DNA from: Thermohalobaculum sp038528605
Lineage (GTDB): Bacteria; Pseudomonadota; Alphaproteobacteria; Rhodobacterales; Rhodobacteraceae
Reading direction: 5' to 3'
Length of the DNA stretch: 64,000 nucleotides
NCBI GenBank assembly: GCA_038528605.1
Contig: JBCBEP010000001.1
Location: 25,202 to 89,201, forward strand
The notes under the pieces are model-generated. The model did no database searches. It was not told where the DNA came from and saw nothing but the letters and a program-made list of their open reading frames with translations. Position 1 is the first letter of the stretch. Each line of letters starts with the position of its first letter. Positions 16,416 through 24,822 of this stretch are shown here, one piece after another. Made by a program: the position numbers and the translations under genes.

Positions 16416-16886
16416 TTAGTCGCGTGGCGCCGGCTCGAGCATGCGCCCGGCACTGTCGATGTATTTCATGCCTGCCTCGAGGGCGATGCGAACGGCTTCT
16501 TCCATTCCCCGGCTGCGGCACTTCGCGAGCTTCACGAGAAGGGGGAGGTTGGCGCCGTAGATCACCTCGATCCCCGGCCGCGTCATGGCGCCGAGGGCGA
16601 GGTTGGAGGGCGTGCCACCGAACATGTCCGTCACCAGCACCACGCCTGCGCCTTCGTCTGCCGCGGCGACGGCGGCGTCGATCTCGCCCTGGCGGGCGTG
16701 CAGATCGTCTGCCGGCTGAATGGCGATGGCGCTCGCGTTCTCGAGCTTTCCGACAACATGCTCCAGCGCTTCCATCAAGGCGGACGCGAGCGCGCCGTGG
16801 GCGACGATCACGATGCCGAGGCGGCCCGCTGGGGCGCCATCCGCGCTTTCGGGCGCCGCACCTGTCTGCAGTGTCTGCCGCGTCAT
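16416..16886 (-). CDS. PTS EIIA component, mannose type
   Basis: A 156-residue single-domain EIIA of the mannose/fructose (EIIA-Man) fold. The phosphorylatable His is residue 30 in IVIVAHGALA, and the second conserved segment VVLVTDMFGGTPSNLA is present. With no EIIB or EIIC partner in the window, it is probably the regulatory EIIA-Man-like protein known from rhizobia (PtsM/ManX). Its start overlaps the rapZ stop by four bases (ATGA). Likely phosphorylated by HPr and acting by protein contact. Confidence 0.92.
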   Translation of the reverse strand: MTRQTLQTGAAPESADGAPAGRLGIVIVAHGALASALMEALEHVVGKLENASAIAIQPADDLHARQGEIDAAVAAADEGAGVVLVTDMFGGTPSNLALGAMTRPGIEVIYGANLPLLVKLAKCRSRGMEEAVRIALEAGMKYIDSAGRMLEPAPRD

Positions 16887-17842
16887 CGTCCCCCGCTTCC
16901 TTCCCTGTCGCTACCCGGCTGGCTCCCTTGCCGGTCGAGCTCCCGGTGCCGCAGCCCGGCCGGCCAGCCTGCCTCTCCGAGACGGCGTGCCAGCCTTTCA
17001 GCCACGGTGACCGACCGGTGGCGCCCGCCCGTACAGCCGAGTGCCACAGAGAAATAGACCTTTCCCTCGTCTGCATAGGCCGGCAACAGCATTTCGAGCA
17101 GGTCTGCGACGCGATCGAAGAAGGGGTCGAAGCGTGGATCGTCGGCGACATAGGCCTGAACGGCAGGGTCGCGTCCGTCCAGATGGCGGAGCGTGTCGTC
17201 CCAGTAAGGGTTTCGCAGGAACCGGCAGTCGAGCACCACATCGGCGCCCCCGGGCACGCCGCGCTTGTAGCTGAAGCTCGAGATCGTGATGGCCGGGCCG
17301 CGCGCGGCGGCGCCTGTGCGACCGGGCAGACCGGGGGCGCTGGCACCGAAGCGGGCTGCGATTTCGGCCTTTAGCTCGTGCGGGGTGAGGCTGGCGGTCT
17401 CGATCAGCATGTCCGCCTCCGCCCGGATCTCGGCCAGGAGATCGCGCTCGCGGGCGATACCGGTCTCGACGTCTTCCGCCGGGGCCAGGGGATGGCGGCG
17501 GCGGGTCTCCGAGAAGCGGCGGGCGAGGACCGCGTCGGAGCAGTCGAGATAGAGGAGGATGGCGGCCCCCACGCCGGGGGCGGCGCGCAGACGCGACAGG
17601 ACCTCGCGGAGCCCGGCGGCGGAGAAGCCGCGTGTCCGCGTTTCGAGCCCGAGGGCGAGGGGGCGGCGTCCGGCATGGGCGGGCGCGCCTTCGTCGAGCA
17701 GCGCACTGATGAGGGGCAGGGGGAAGTTGTTGATCGCCTCGAAGCCCAGATCCTCGAGCGCGTTGATGGCGGTGGTGCGGCCTGCGCCGGAAAGGCCGGT
17801 GACGAGGATGACCGCGGGTGCCCGGCTCTCCGCCTCAGCCAT
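16883..17842 (-). CDS. rapZ: RapZ/YvcJ family nucleotide-binding protein
   Basis: A 319-residue P-loop protein of the RapZ (YhbJ) family. In E. coli RapZ guides RNase E to the GlmZ small RNA; in other lineages the family binds nucleotides with less clear roles. Seen here: Walker A GLSGAGRTTA near residue 16, SFSYKRGVPGGADVVLDCRF, and the C-terminal CTGGRHRSVTVAERL. The start at 17842 is used because conserved sequence begins there; it overlaps hprK by eight bases. Gene order hprK-rapZ-EIIA-ptsH is widely conserved in proteobacteria. Confidence 0.92.
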   Translation of the reverse strand: MAEAESRAPAVILVTGLSGAGRTTAINALEDLGFEAINNFPLPLISALLDEGAPAHAGRRPLALGLETRTRGFSAAGLREVLSRLRAAPGVGAAILLYLDCSDAVLARRFSETRRRHPLAPAEDVETGIARERDLLAEIRAEADMLIETASLTPHELKAEIAARFGASAPGLPGRTGAAARGPAITISSFSYKRGVPGGADVVLDCRFLRNPYWDDTLRHLDGRDPAVQAYVADDPRFDPFFDRVADLLEMLLPAYADEGKVYFSVALGCTGGRHRSVTVAERLARRLGEAGWPAGLRHRELDRQGSQPGSDREGSGGR

Positions 17843-18314
17843 GGCGCCGGTCGATATTGGCTGGCGCTGTCGCAAGATCCGCGTCCGGCAGCGCCCCCGT
17901 TCGCAGCATCGCCATCACAGCCGCCGCGTGCAAAGGCGCCGCCCCGGCGAGGCAGGGCACCTCGATACCCTCGAGGCGTAGAGGGGCGAGGCCCCCCATA
18001 CGCTCAACCGGCGCCCGGCCAAGATCCAGAGCAAGCCAGAGCGGGGCTTCCGCCCGATGGGGATGGCGCAGAATACCTGCGCCGCGGATCTCTACGAGGC
18101 CGGCGAGCGCGGGGGCGGGACGCATCGAAAGTCCGGCGCCGCACGGCGATAGGATCACCCGGTCATCGCCAACAAGTTCTGCGCCCAGGGCGATGAGTTC
18201 GAGGGCTAGGCGTGTCTTGCCGGCGCCCGATGGTCCTAGGATCAGAAGGCCGCGGTCACCGAACGCCACGGCGCTGGCATGCAGCGGGACCGGCGCCGCA
18301 GCGTATGCGATCAT
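17835..18314 (-). CDS. hprK: HPr kinase/phosphorylase, short alphaproteobacterial form
   Basis: HprK phosphorylates HPr on Ser46 with ATP and can reverse the reaction. This 159-residue protein has only the C-terminal catalytic domain, as usual in alphaproteobacteria: P-loop GPSGAGKT at 27-34, the VGDDRVIL segment and EIRGAGILRHPH with a signature Gly-Ala-Gly. It overlaps the chvG stop by four bases and rapZ by eight, so it is translationally coupled to both. Its place directly after the ChvG sensor kinase suggests that envelope or acid signals and PTS signalling are set together. Confidence 0.93.
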   Translation of the reverse strand: MIAYAAAPVPLHASAVAFGDRGLLILGPSGAGKTRLALELIALGAELVGDDRVILSPCGAGLSMRPAPALAGLVEIRGAGILRHPHRAEAPLWLALDLGRAPVERMGGLAPLRLEGIEVPCLAGAAPLHAAAVMAMLRTGALPDADLATAPANIDRRHG

Positions 18315-20056
18315 CCGGGCAGTTCCACCGTGAAGCGCGCGCCATCGGGCGGCACATCAGCATCGACACCCTCTGGCCGGACATTCTCTGCCCAGATGCG
18401 CCCCGAATGCGCCTCCACGATCTGGCGGCAGATGGAGAGGCCGAGGCCCGAATGGTTGCCGAAGCTCTGCTCGGGCCGCTCGGAGTAAAAACGCTCGAAG
18501 ATGGTGCTAAGATTGTCCTCCGGAATGCCCGGACCACCGTCCGTAACCGTCACGCGCACCCCGCCCTCCAGCCTCTCGCCGACCACACGCAGCGTGCTGC
18601 CCTCCGGCGAGAAGGAGAGCGCGTTGTCGAGGAGATTGGCGAAGACCTGTGCCAGCCGCCCTTCGAGCCCGCGTGCAAACAGCCCCTCGGGTGGTAGTTC
18701 GAGCGCCACGCCAACGCCCAGCTTCTCTCCCTGCGCCTCGGTCACGCTGGTCAGACGGTCGAGCAGCGCGCCGAGATCGAACGCCTCCATACGTTCGCGC
18801 ACGAGTTCCGCGTCGAGCCGCGACGCGTTGGAGATATCTGTCACCAGCCGGTCCAGCCGTTTCACGTCCGACATGATCACGTCGAGCAGCTTCTGCCGCT
18901 GCTCTGGCGTCTTGGCGTAGTCGAAGGTCTCGATGGCGGAGCGCATCGAGGTGAGCGGGTTCTTGATCTCGTGCGCCACATCGGCCGCAAAGCTCTCGAT
19001 GGCCTCGATCCGGCGGTAGAGCGCTTCGGTCATGCGGATGATGGCGGCGGAAAGGTCGCCGATCTCGTCGGTCCGGCGCGTCATGTCCGGCACCTCGACG
19101 CGCTCCGGGTTGAGCGGGCGGGCGGCGGAGGTGCCGGCAGGGTCCACGGCGCGGGCAAGTCGCCGGATCGGGCTCGCGATGGTGTTGGCGAGCAGGACCG
19201 ACAGGCCGACGGAGACGAGGGCTGCGATGACGAAGATCTGCAGGATCCCGACCCGCTCGCGTTCCACGACGTCGTTGATGTCGTCGCCCTCGGTGGAGAG
19301 GAGGAGCACGCCGATCACGGTCTTGAACCGGCGCACGGGGATGGCGACGGAGACGATGAGGTTGCGTTCGGAGTTGATGTTGACCGCATTGGCGATGCGG
19401 CCGAGCGCGGCCTCGCGTGCCGCCGGCGGTAGGCTTTCTCCCCGATCCGGCACTTCGGAATATACCGCATCGGCGCGGTTGCCATCGTTCGGCAGAATGA
19501 GCTGGTCGTAGATGCCCTCGAGCCGGTCGATCACCCCGGGCCTGCTGCCGGCACCGGGAGGCGGCAGGTCAGTGACGTCGATCGGACCGCCGCCAGAGGC
19601 ATCCTGCCGCGTATCCGTCACGAGCGCGAGATTGGTGTCGTAGAGGCGCGCGCGCGTCCGCGTCGGCTGTGCGAGCCGGTTGAGGATGACAGAGGCCAGT
19701 TCATGGTTGAGCTCTGGGCGCTCGAGGGCGGAGGCCGGCATTTCTTCGCCATAGTCCCCGGCACTTTCCGCGATGGTGAAGGCGATGATCTGGCCTTCGA
19801 TCGCGAGGCTGCGCACCCGCTGTTCGATCAGCCCGGTGCGGAACTGATTGAGGTAGAGAACGCCGAAGACGAGGACCGCGAGGCCGAGCAGATTGAAGAA
19901 AATGATCCGGCGCTGAAGCGAAGAGAAGGGCGCCGAGCGGCGGAGCCCCATGAGGATCCGCTCGCGCGCCGAGGCAGGGCGTGGCCGCGGGTCGAGGCTG
20001 AAGAGATCAGCCCCCCGCATGATCGCCGCTGCGCGAGACATGGTCTCGTTACTCAA
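18311..20056 (-). CDS. chvG: Sensor histidine kinase ChvG
   Basis: A membrane histidine kinase partner of ChvI, known in rhizobia, Agrobacterium and Brucella (BvrS) for acid and envelope responses. Two membrane helices (about 50-68 and 275-295) bracket a periplasmic stimulus-sensing domain. A HAMP segment follows, then the H-box FAADVAHEIKNPLTSMRSA, an N-box with NLLDNALSFSP and G-boxes DGGPGIPEDN and GLGLSICRQIVEAHSG. The first codon may be TTG at 20056, overlapping the chvI stop (TTGA), or the ATG at 20041. It is coupled to hprK downstream. Confidence 0.93.
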   Translation of the reverse strand: MSNETMSRAAAIMRGADLFSLDPRPRPASARERILMGLRRSAPFSSLQRRIIFFNLLGLAVLVFGVLYLNQFRTGLIEQRVRSLAIEGQIIAFTIAESAGDYGEEMPASALERPELNHELASVILNRLAQPTRTRARLYDTNLALVTDTRQDASGGGPIDVTDLPPPGAGSRPGVIDRLEGIYDQLILPNDGNRADAVYSEVPDRGESLPPAAREAALGRIANAVNINSERNLIVSVAIPVRRFKTVIGVLLLSTEGDDINDVVERERVGILQIFVIAALVSVGLSVLLANTIASPIRRLARAVDPAGTSAARPLNPERVEVPDMTRRTDEIGDLSAAIIRMTEALYRRIEAIESFAADVAHEIKNPLTSMRSAIETFDYAKTPEQRQKLLDVIMSDVKRLDRLVTDISNASRLDAELVRERMEAFDLGALLDRLTSVTEAQGEKLGVGVALELPPEGLFARGLEGRLAQVFANLLDNALSFSPEGSTLRVVGERLEGGVRVTVTDGGPGIPEDNLSTIFERFYSERPEQSFGNHSGLGLSICRQIVEAHSGRIWAENVRPEGVDADVPPDGARFTVELPG

Positions 20057-20754
20057 GCTTCCTTGTACCTGTACCCGACGCCGTAGAGCGTCTCGATCGA
20101 GTTGAAGCTATCGTCGACGTCTCTGAACTTCTTGCGAATACGCTTGATATGGCTGTCGATCGTCCGGTCGTCCACATAGACCTGATCGTCGTAGGCAGCA
20201 TCCATCAGCTGGTCGCGGCTCTTCACGAAGCCGGGGCGCTGCGCGAGGGCGTGGAGGATCAGGAACTCCGTTACAGTGAGCGTCACCGGGAGCCCCTCCC
20301 AGGTGCTCGAATGGCGCATGGGGTCCATCTCCAGCCGGCCGCGCCGCAGCACCTTGTCGGTCTCCGCGCGCTCCGCCGAGGCTTCCGGCAACGCTTCCCG
20401 GCGGCGCAGGACGGCGCGAATGCGCTCGACCAGCAGGCGCTGGGAGAAGGGTTTGCGCACGTAGTCGTCCGCCCCCATGCGCAGGCCGATGACCTCGTCG
20501 ATCTCCTCGTCCTTTGAGGTCAGGAAGATTACCGGAAGTTCGCTTTTCAGGCGCAGGCGCCGGAGCAGTTCCATGCCGTCCATCCGCGGCATCTTGATGT
20601 CGAGGATGGCCAGATCCGGCGGGGTCTGTGTGAGCGCGGTAAGCGCGCTTGCACCGTCATTATATGTCTTAACTTCGTAACCCTCCGCCTCGAGCACCAT
20701 CGAGACGGAGGTGAGAATGTTGCGGTCGTCATCGACCAGAGCGATCGTGGCCAT
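20053..20754 (-). CDS. chvI: Response regulator ChvI
   Basis: A 233-residue OmpR-class regulator. The receiver has the acidic pair VDDD at 7-10, phospho-acceptor Asp52 in LAILDIKMPRMDG and the conserved Lys in FLTSKDEE; the C-terminal winged helix contains LTVTEFLILHALAQRPG and VDDRTIDSHIKRIRKKF. The start at 20754 has GAGGGAGAGG upstream and gives the standard length. It is divergent from pckA, the same arrangement as in rhizobia, where ChvI influences pckA. In the unit chvI-chvG-hprK-rapZ-EIIA-ptsH every junction overlaps or nearly touches. Confidence 0.95.
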   Translation of the reverse strand: MATIALVDDDRNILTSVSMVLEAEGYEVKTYNDGASALTALTQTPPDLAILDIKMPRMDGMELLRRLRLKSELPVIFLTSKDEEIDEVIGLRMGADDYVRKPFSQRLLVERIRAVLRRREALPEASAERAETDKVLRRGRLEMDPMRHSSTWEGLPVTLTVTEFLILHALAQRPGFVKSRDQLMDAAYDDQVYVDDRTIDSHIKRIRKKFRDVDDSFNSIETLYGVGYRYKEA

Positions 20755-21160
20755 GCCTCTCCCTCGATCCGCGCCATTGCCTGCGCAGGCCGGGCGGCCG
20801 GGCGAAGCTGCGCTATTCTGCCGAGAGAACACCATCGTAGCGGCAGCGACAAGGCCATGCGGTGACGCAAGTTGGGCTGTTCTGCATACTTTATCGGCAG
20901 GGTGGCCGCGCCGAAACACGCCATGCGGCCATGTGACCGTGCGGAAATGGAACGGAATTCCGTTGGAAGCCGCGCTCGGGCTGGACGGGCCGTTGCAGAT
21001 TGGCATACATCCGCGCCGCAACGCCCGTGCAGCATTGGGCGTTGCGGCTTAGCGACAGCGACTGCGGTGGCGGTGTGGCGTCGGCTGGCGCGGACGACTG
21101 CTGGTGGGAGCGATGGGCCCCGCCGCCCCCTTGATATTCGGAAGATGGAGGATGGACGTG
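20755..21160. promoter_or_regulatory. Divergent chvI-pckA control region
   Basis: A 406-base gap without a credible gene. It holds a perfect 14-base palindrome AACGGAATTCCGTT at 20951-20964, a candidate operator, and a perfect 12-bp hairpin with arms 21015-21026 and 21037-21048 (GCCGCAACGCCC and its complement) around a 10-base loop. On the + strand the hairpin precedes the pckA start by 112 bases and would be in the pckA leader if transcription starts before it. No clear sigma70 promoter could be fixed by eye. Confidence 0.5.
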
Positions 21161-22765
21161 ATGCAGACCGGTACGGTGAACCCGGCGGCCCGGCTCGAGG
21201 ACATGGGGCTCGAGGGGCTCGGTCACGTCTATTACAACCTCACCGATGCGGGGCTGATGGAAGCGGCCGTGGCGCGAGGCGAAGGCAAGATCGGTCAGGG
21301 CGGCACCCTGCTGGTCGAGACGGGCAAGCACACCGGTCGCAGCCCGAAGGACAAGTTCGTGGTCCGCGAGCCATCGGTCGAGGCGGATGTCTGGTGGGAG
21401 AACAACAAGCCGATGGCGCCCGAGCATTTCGAGGCGCTCTACCAGGACATGATCGCCCACATGAAGGGCCGCGACTACTTTGTGCAGGACCTCTATGCGG
21501 GTGCGGACCCGGCGCACCGGTTGAATGTGCGGCTGATCAATGAGCTCGCCTGGCACAACCTCTTCATCCGCCACCTGCTCCGCCGGCCGGAGCGCACCGA
21601 ACTGGGGTCCTTCACGCCGGAGTTCACGGTGATCAACTGCCCGGGGTTCAAGGCGGATCCCGCGCGCCACGGGTGCCGGAGCGAGACCGTGATCGCGGTC
21701 AGCTTCGAACGGCGCATGATCCTGGTGGGCGACACGTCCTATGCTGGCGAGAACAAGAAGGGCATCTTCTCGGTCCTCAACTTCATCCTGCCGGGCAAGG
21801 GCGTGATGCCGATGCACTGCTCCGCCAACCATGCGGTGGGCGATGAGAGCGACGCTGCGGTCTTCTTCGGGCTTTCCGGCACGGGCAAGACGACGCTTTC
21901 GGCGGATCCGGAGCGCGTGCTGCTGGGCGATGACGAGCATGGCTGGACCGATACGGGCATCTTCAATTTCGAGGGTGGCTGCTACGCCAAGACCATAAGC
22001 CTGAGCGTCGAGGCGGAGCCGGAGATCTTCGCGACGACCTCCAAGTTCGCCACCGTGATCGAGAACATGGTCTACGACCCGGAGACGCGGGCGCTGGACT
22101 TCGAGGACGACAGCCTGACGGCGAACATGCGCTGCGCCTACCCGCTCCACTACATCTCCAACGCCTCGCCCACAGGTCTCGCGGGCATCCCCAAGAACAT
22201 CGTGATGCTGACCTGCGATGCCTTCGGCGTGATGCCGCCGATCGCGCGGCTGACGCCGGCGCAGGCGATGTATCACTTCCTGTCGGGGTTCACGGCGAAG
22301 GTGGCGGGCACGGAGAAGGGGCTCGACACGGCGGAGCCGACCTTCTCGACCTGCTTCGGCGCGCCCTTCATGACCCGTCGACCGGAGGTTTACGGTGCGC
22401 TGCTGCGCGACAAGATCGCGACGCATGGCAGCACCTGCTGGCTCGTGAACACGGGCTGGACCGGTGGCGCTTACGGCACGGGCAGCCGGATGCCGATCAA
22501 GGCGACGCGCGCGCTGCTGACCGCAGCGCTCGACGGCAGCCTGGCCGGGGTGAGTTTCCGGACCGATCCGAATTTCGGCTTCGATGTGCCGGTCTCGGTG
22601 CCGGGGGTCGACGACGGGCTGCTCGATCCGCGGTCGACCTGGAGCGACCCTGCGGCCTACGACGCGCAGGCGGCGAAGCTGGTGGCCATGTTCGCGGAGA
22701 ATTTTGCGCAGTACGAGGCCCATGTGTCGGACGACGTGAAGGCCTGCGCCCTGAAGGCTGCCTGA
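21161..22765 (+). CDS. pckA: Phosphoenolpyruvate carboxykinase (ATP)
   Basis: PckA converts oxaloacetate and ATP to phosphoenolpyruvate, the entry step of gluconeogenesis. The 534-residue sequence has the family kinase-1a loop GLSGTGKTTLS, the metal-binding LLGDDEHGW and the substrate loop KHTGRSPKDKFVV near the N-terminus. The start at 21161 stands nine bases after GGAGG; an in-frame ATG at 21152 abuts that site and one further upstream at 21104 lacks support. Divergent from chvI. A role in growth on C2 and C4 acids fits the ethylmalonyl-CoA genes in the window. Confidence 0.95.
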   Translation: MQTGTVNPAARLEDMGLEGLGHVYYNLTDAGLMEAAVARGEGKIGQGGTLLVETGKHTGRSPKDKFVVREPSVEADVWWENNKPMAPEHFEALYQDMIAHMKGRDYFVQDLYAGADPAHRLNVRLINELAWHNLFIRHLLRRPERTELGSFTPEFTVINCPGFKADPARHGCRSETVIAVSFERRMILVGDTSYAGENKKGIFSVLNFILPGKGVMPMHCSANHAVGDESDAAVFFGLSGTGKTTLSADPERVLLGDDEHGWTDTGIFNFEGGCYAKTISLSVEAEPEIFATTSKFATVIENMVYDPETRALDFEDDSLTANMRCAYPLHYISNASPTGLAGIPKNIVMLTCDAFGVMPPIARLTPAQAMYHFLSGFTAKVAGTEKGLDTAEPTFSTCFGAPFMTRRPEVYGALLRDKIATHGSTCWLVNTGWTGGAYGTGSRMPIKATRALLTAALDGSLAGVSFRTDPNFGFDVPVSVPGVDDGLLDPRSTWSDPAAYDAQAAKLVAMFAENFAQYEAHVSDDVKACALKAA

Positions 22766-22818
22766 CCCCGGCCCGCTCGGGCGTCTCCCAGGGCTCCAAA
22801 GGCGAAGCAAGCGGCGAC

Positions 22819-22845
22819 CTGCCCCTGTGGGGCAGCTCACTTTGT
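22819..22845 (+). terminator. Terminator after pckA
   Basis: CTGCCCC (22819-22825) and GGGGCAG (22829-22835) form a perfect hairpin with a TGT loop, followed after a few bases by TTTGTTT. It is 53 bases after the pckA stop. Confidence 0.65.
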
Positions 22846-22919
22846 TTGGATGCCCTTGGCGGGCCTGACGCGGCGCGGCGGGCTTGACAGGGGTGCTGTC
22901 GCGCGCGACGGGCGAGGCC

Positions 22920-24530
22920 ATGGGACAGCGATATGCGATGGCGGCGGGGCATCCGCTGACGCTGGAGGCCGGCGCTGAGGTGTTGGCGGCCGGGGGCACG
23001 GCCGTGGACGCGGTGATCGCCGGGGCCTTCATGGCGATGGTGGCGGAGCCGGTGCTCGCGGGTCTTCTCGGCGGCGGTTTCCTGATGCGGCGGACGCCGG
23101 AGGGCAAGGTCCGGTTTCTCGACATGTTCGTGGATACGCCCGGCCGCGCATGCGGGGCGGGTGAGGCTGATCTGCGGGCCGTGACGGCCGATTTCGGGGG
23201 CGTGACGCAGGGCTTTCACATCGGTGCGGCGACCATCGCCGTGCCGGGCCTCGCGCAGGGTTTCGCGGAGGCGCATGCCGCTTCTGGCCGGTTGCCGATG
23301 GCGGAGCTTCTGCAACCCGCGATGCGGGCGGCGCGGGAGGGCGTGGTCCTGACCGCATTTCAGGCGCGGCTCGGGCAGATCGTGGCGCCGATCATCGGCG
23401 GGAGCCCGGAGGCCGCAGCGTTGAATTGCGACGCCCACGGTGCGCCGCTCGGCGAAGGGGCGCTGCGGCGAAACCCGGCTTTTGCGGATGTGCTGGAGGT
23501 GATGGCACATGAGGGGCCTGATTTTGTCTCGCGCGGCGAGGTCGCGCAGGGCTTGCTGTCGCTAGCCGCCGAGGGGGGGCATCTCAGGCAGGAGGACCTG
23601 GCGCGATGGCGGGCTGTTGCGCGGGCGCCGCTGGAGGCCCGGCGGGGGACGGTGACCCTGGCGCTCAATCCGCCGCCCGCGCTCGGCGGTGCGCTTGTGG
23701 CATTTCCGCTCGCCCTGGCGGCACCCGAGCCGGCGCCGGCGGAGGTGATGCGCGCCTTCGCGCTGACGGCTGAGGCACGGAGAGAGAGCGGCATCGATGA
23801 GGATGGCGCCGCCGGCGCGGCCTGGCTCGGCGCGGAGGCGCAGGCGGTTCGGTTCAGGCGTGCACTCTCGGCGCTGTCGGCGGGGCCCGCTGCGTCGCGG
23901 CGGGGGACCACGCATCTCTCGGCGATCGATGCGGATGGTGGGGCTGCAGCGCTGACGCTCTCGAACGGTGAGGGCTGCGGGCTCATCGTACCCGGTACGG
24001 GCATCATGCCGAACAACATGCTGGGCGAGGAAGATCTGGTGCCGGGGCTGGCGCAGGGCAGGCCCTTCGACTGGGCGCCGGCGACGCGGCTCGCTTCGAT
24101 GATGGCGCCGCTGACGGCGAGTGGGCCCGATGGCAGGTTTTGGGTGCTTGGCTCTGGCGGATCCAACCGGATCCGTACGGCTCTGGCTCAGGTTCTGTTG
24201 CGGCTCGTGGACCATGGGGAGGGGCTTGCGGAAGCGGTATCCGCACCGAGGCTTCATGTGGAAGGGCTTGGTGCCGAGGTGGTGCTGGATTACGAGCGGC
24301 CCGGTCTTGGCGAGGGCGAGGAGGCTGCGCTGCAGGATGCCTGGGCCGCATTAAAGGGCAGGGCGGCGCCGGACCCGGAGGACGCCGCGGGCTGGGCTGC
24401 GCTGGGTCTGCGGGCCTGGGAGGCGCCTTCGATGTTCTTCGGCGGCGTGCATGGGGTGATGCGGGAGGCGCGCGGTGGGTTGCAGGCAGCGGGCGATCCG
24501 CGGCGGGCCGGGGTGGCGTGCGCTGCGTGA
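22920..24530 (+). CDS. Gamma-glutamyltransferase family protein
   Basis: A 536-residue Ntn-hydrolase of the gamma-glutamyltranspeptidase family, which cleaves or transfers gamma-glutamyl groups from glutathione-like compounds. The autoprocessing site and nucleophile Thr are in RRGTTHLSAID near residue 335, followed by the substrate-binding NGEGCGLIVPGTGIMPNNML. There is no signal peptide at the ATG at 22920, which has a GGGCGAGG ribosome site, so it may be cytoplasmic, unlike the classical periplasmic enzymes. A TTG at 22884 would add 12 residues but no signal. The substrate could differ from glutathione, as in cephalosporin-acylase-like relatives. Confidence 0.87.
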   Translation: MGQRYAMAAGHPLTLEAGAEVLAAGGTAVDAVIAGAFMAMVAEPVLAGLLGGGFLMRRTPEGKVRFLDMFVDTPGRACGAGEADLRAVTADFGGVTQGFHIGAATIAVPGLAQGFAEAHAASGRLPMAELLQPAMRAAREGVVLTAFQARLGQIVAPIIGGSPEAAALNCDAHGAPLGEGALRRNPAFADVLEVMAHEGPDFVSRGEVAQGLLSLAAEGGHLRQEDLARWRAVARAPLEARRGTVTLALNPPPALGGALVAFPLALAAPEPAPAEVMRAFALTAEARRESGIDEDGAAGAAWLGAEAQAVRFRRALSALSAGPAASRRGTTHLSAIDADGGAAALTLSNGEGCGLIVPGTGIMPNNMLGEEDLVPGLAQGRPFDWAPATRLASMMAPLTASGPDGRFWVLGSGGSNRIRTALAQVLLRLVDHGEGLAEAVSAPRLHVEGLGAEVVLDYERPGLGEGEEAALQDAWAALKGRAAPDPEDAAGWAALGLRAWEAPSMFFGGVHGVMREARGGLQAAGDPRRAGVACAA

Positions 24531-24531
24531 T

Positions 24532-24600
24532 GGGGGCGGGCTGACGGACGCCCCGTGCCGCCGCTGCGCGGCGCCGCCGGCCCGCCCGCCAGCCGCGCCC
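24532..24600. repeat. GC-rich intergenic palindromic repeat, copy A
   Basis: Starts two bases after the gamma-glutamyltransferase stop. It has the left block GGGGCGGGCTG, a variable centre with its own hairpin, and the right block CGGCCCGCCCGCCAGCC. The same two blocks recur at 34775 and 49775. The remainder of the 277- to 290-base gap up to mcd holds a short inverted repeat AAGGAT/ATCCTT (24674-24679 and 24688-24693) and nothing else recognised. Confidence 0.7.
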
Positions 24601-24822
24601 GCAAGCCGCGCCCGGCATTGGGTGCATGCGGGCTCCGGCTGCGCTGAGGCCGGCGGTTGCGAAGAATGGCCGCAAGGATGTTTGGCTATCCTTATGTCGC
24701 ACGAAACTATCTTGCGGAGTGGTTGACGGGGGGCGCCGTGAAAGCGTAAGGCCTCCGGCGAAGATGGTGCGGCGCAGCGAGAGCGGGCGCCGGTCTGGAC
24801 GATAGAGATGGTGGAGAGAACG

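Noticed and set aside
20861..20900. Sigma70 promoter around TTGGGC and TACTTTAT before pckA
   Set aside because: The spacing between the two elements is about nine bases, too short for a promoter.
20891..23125. 744-codon open frame on the - strand over pckA
   Set aside because: Shadow of pckA with low-complexity His/Arg-rich content; pckA itself has all motifs.
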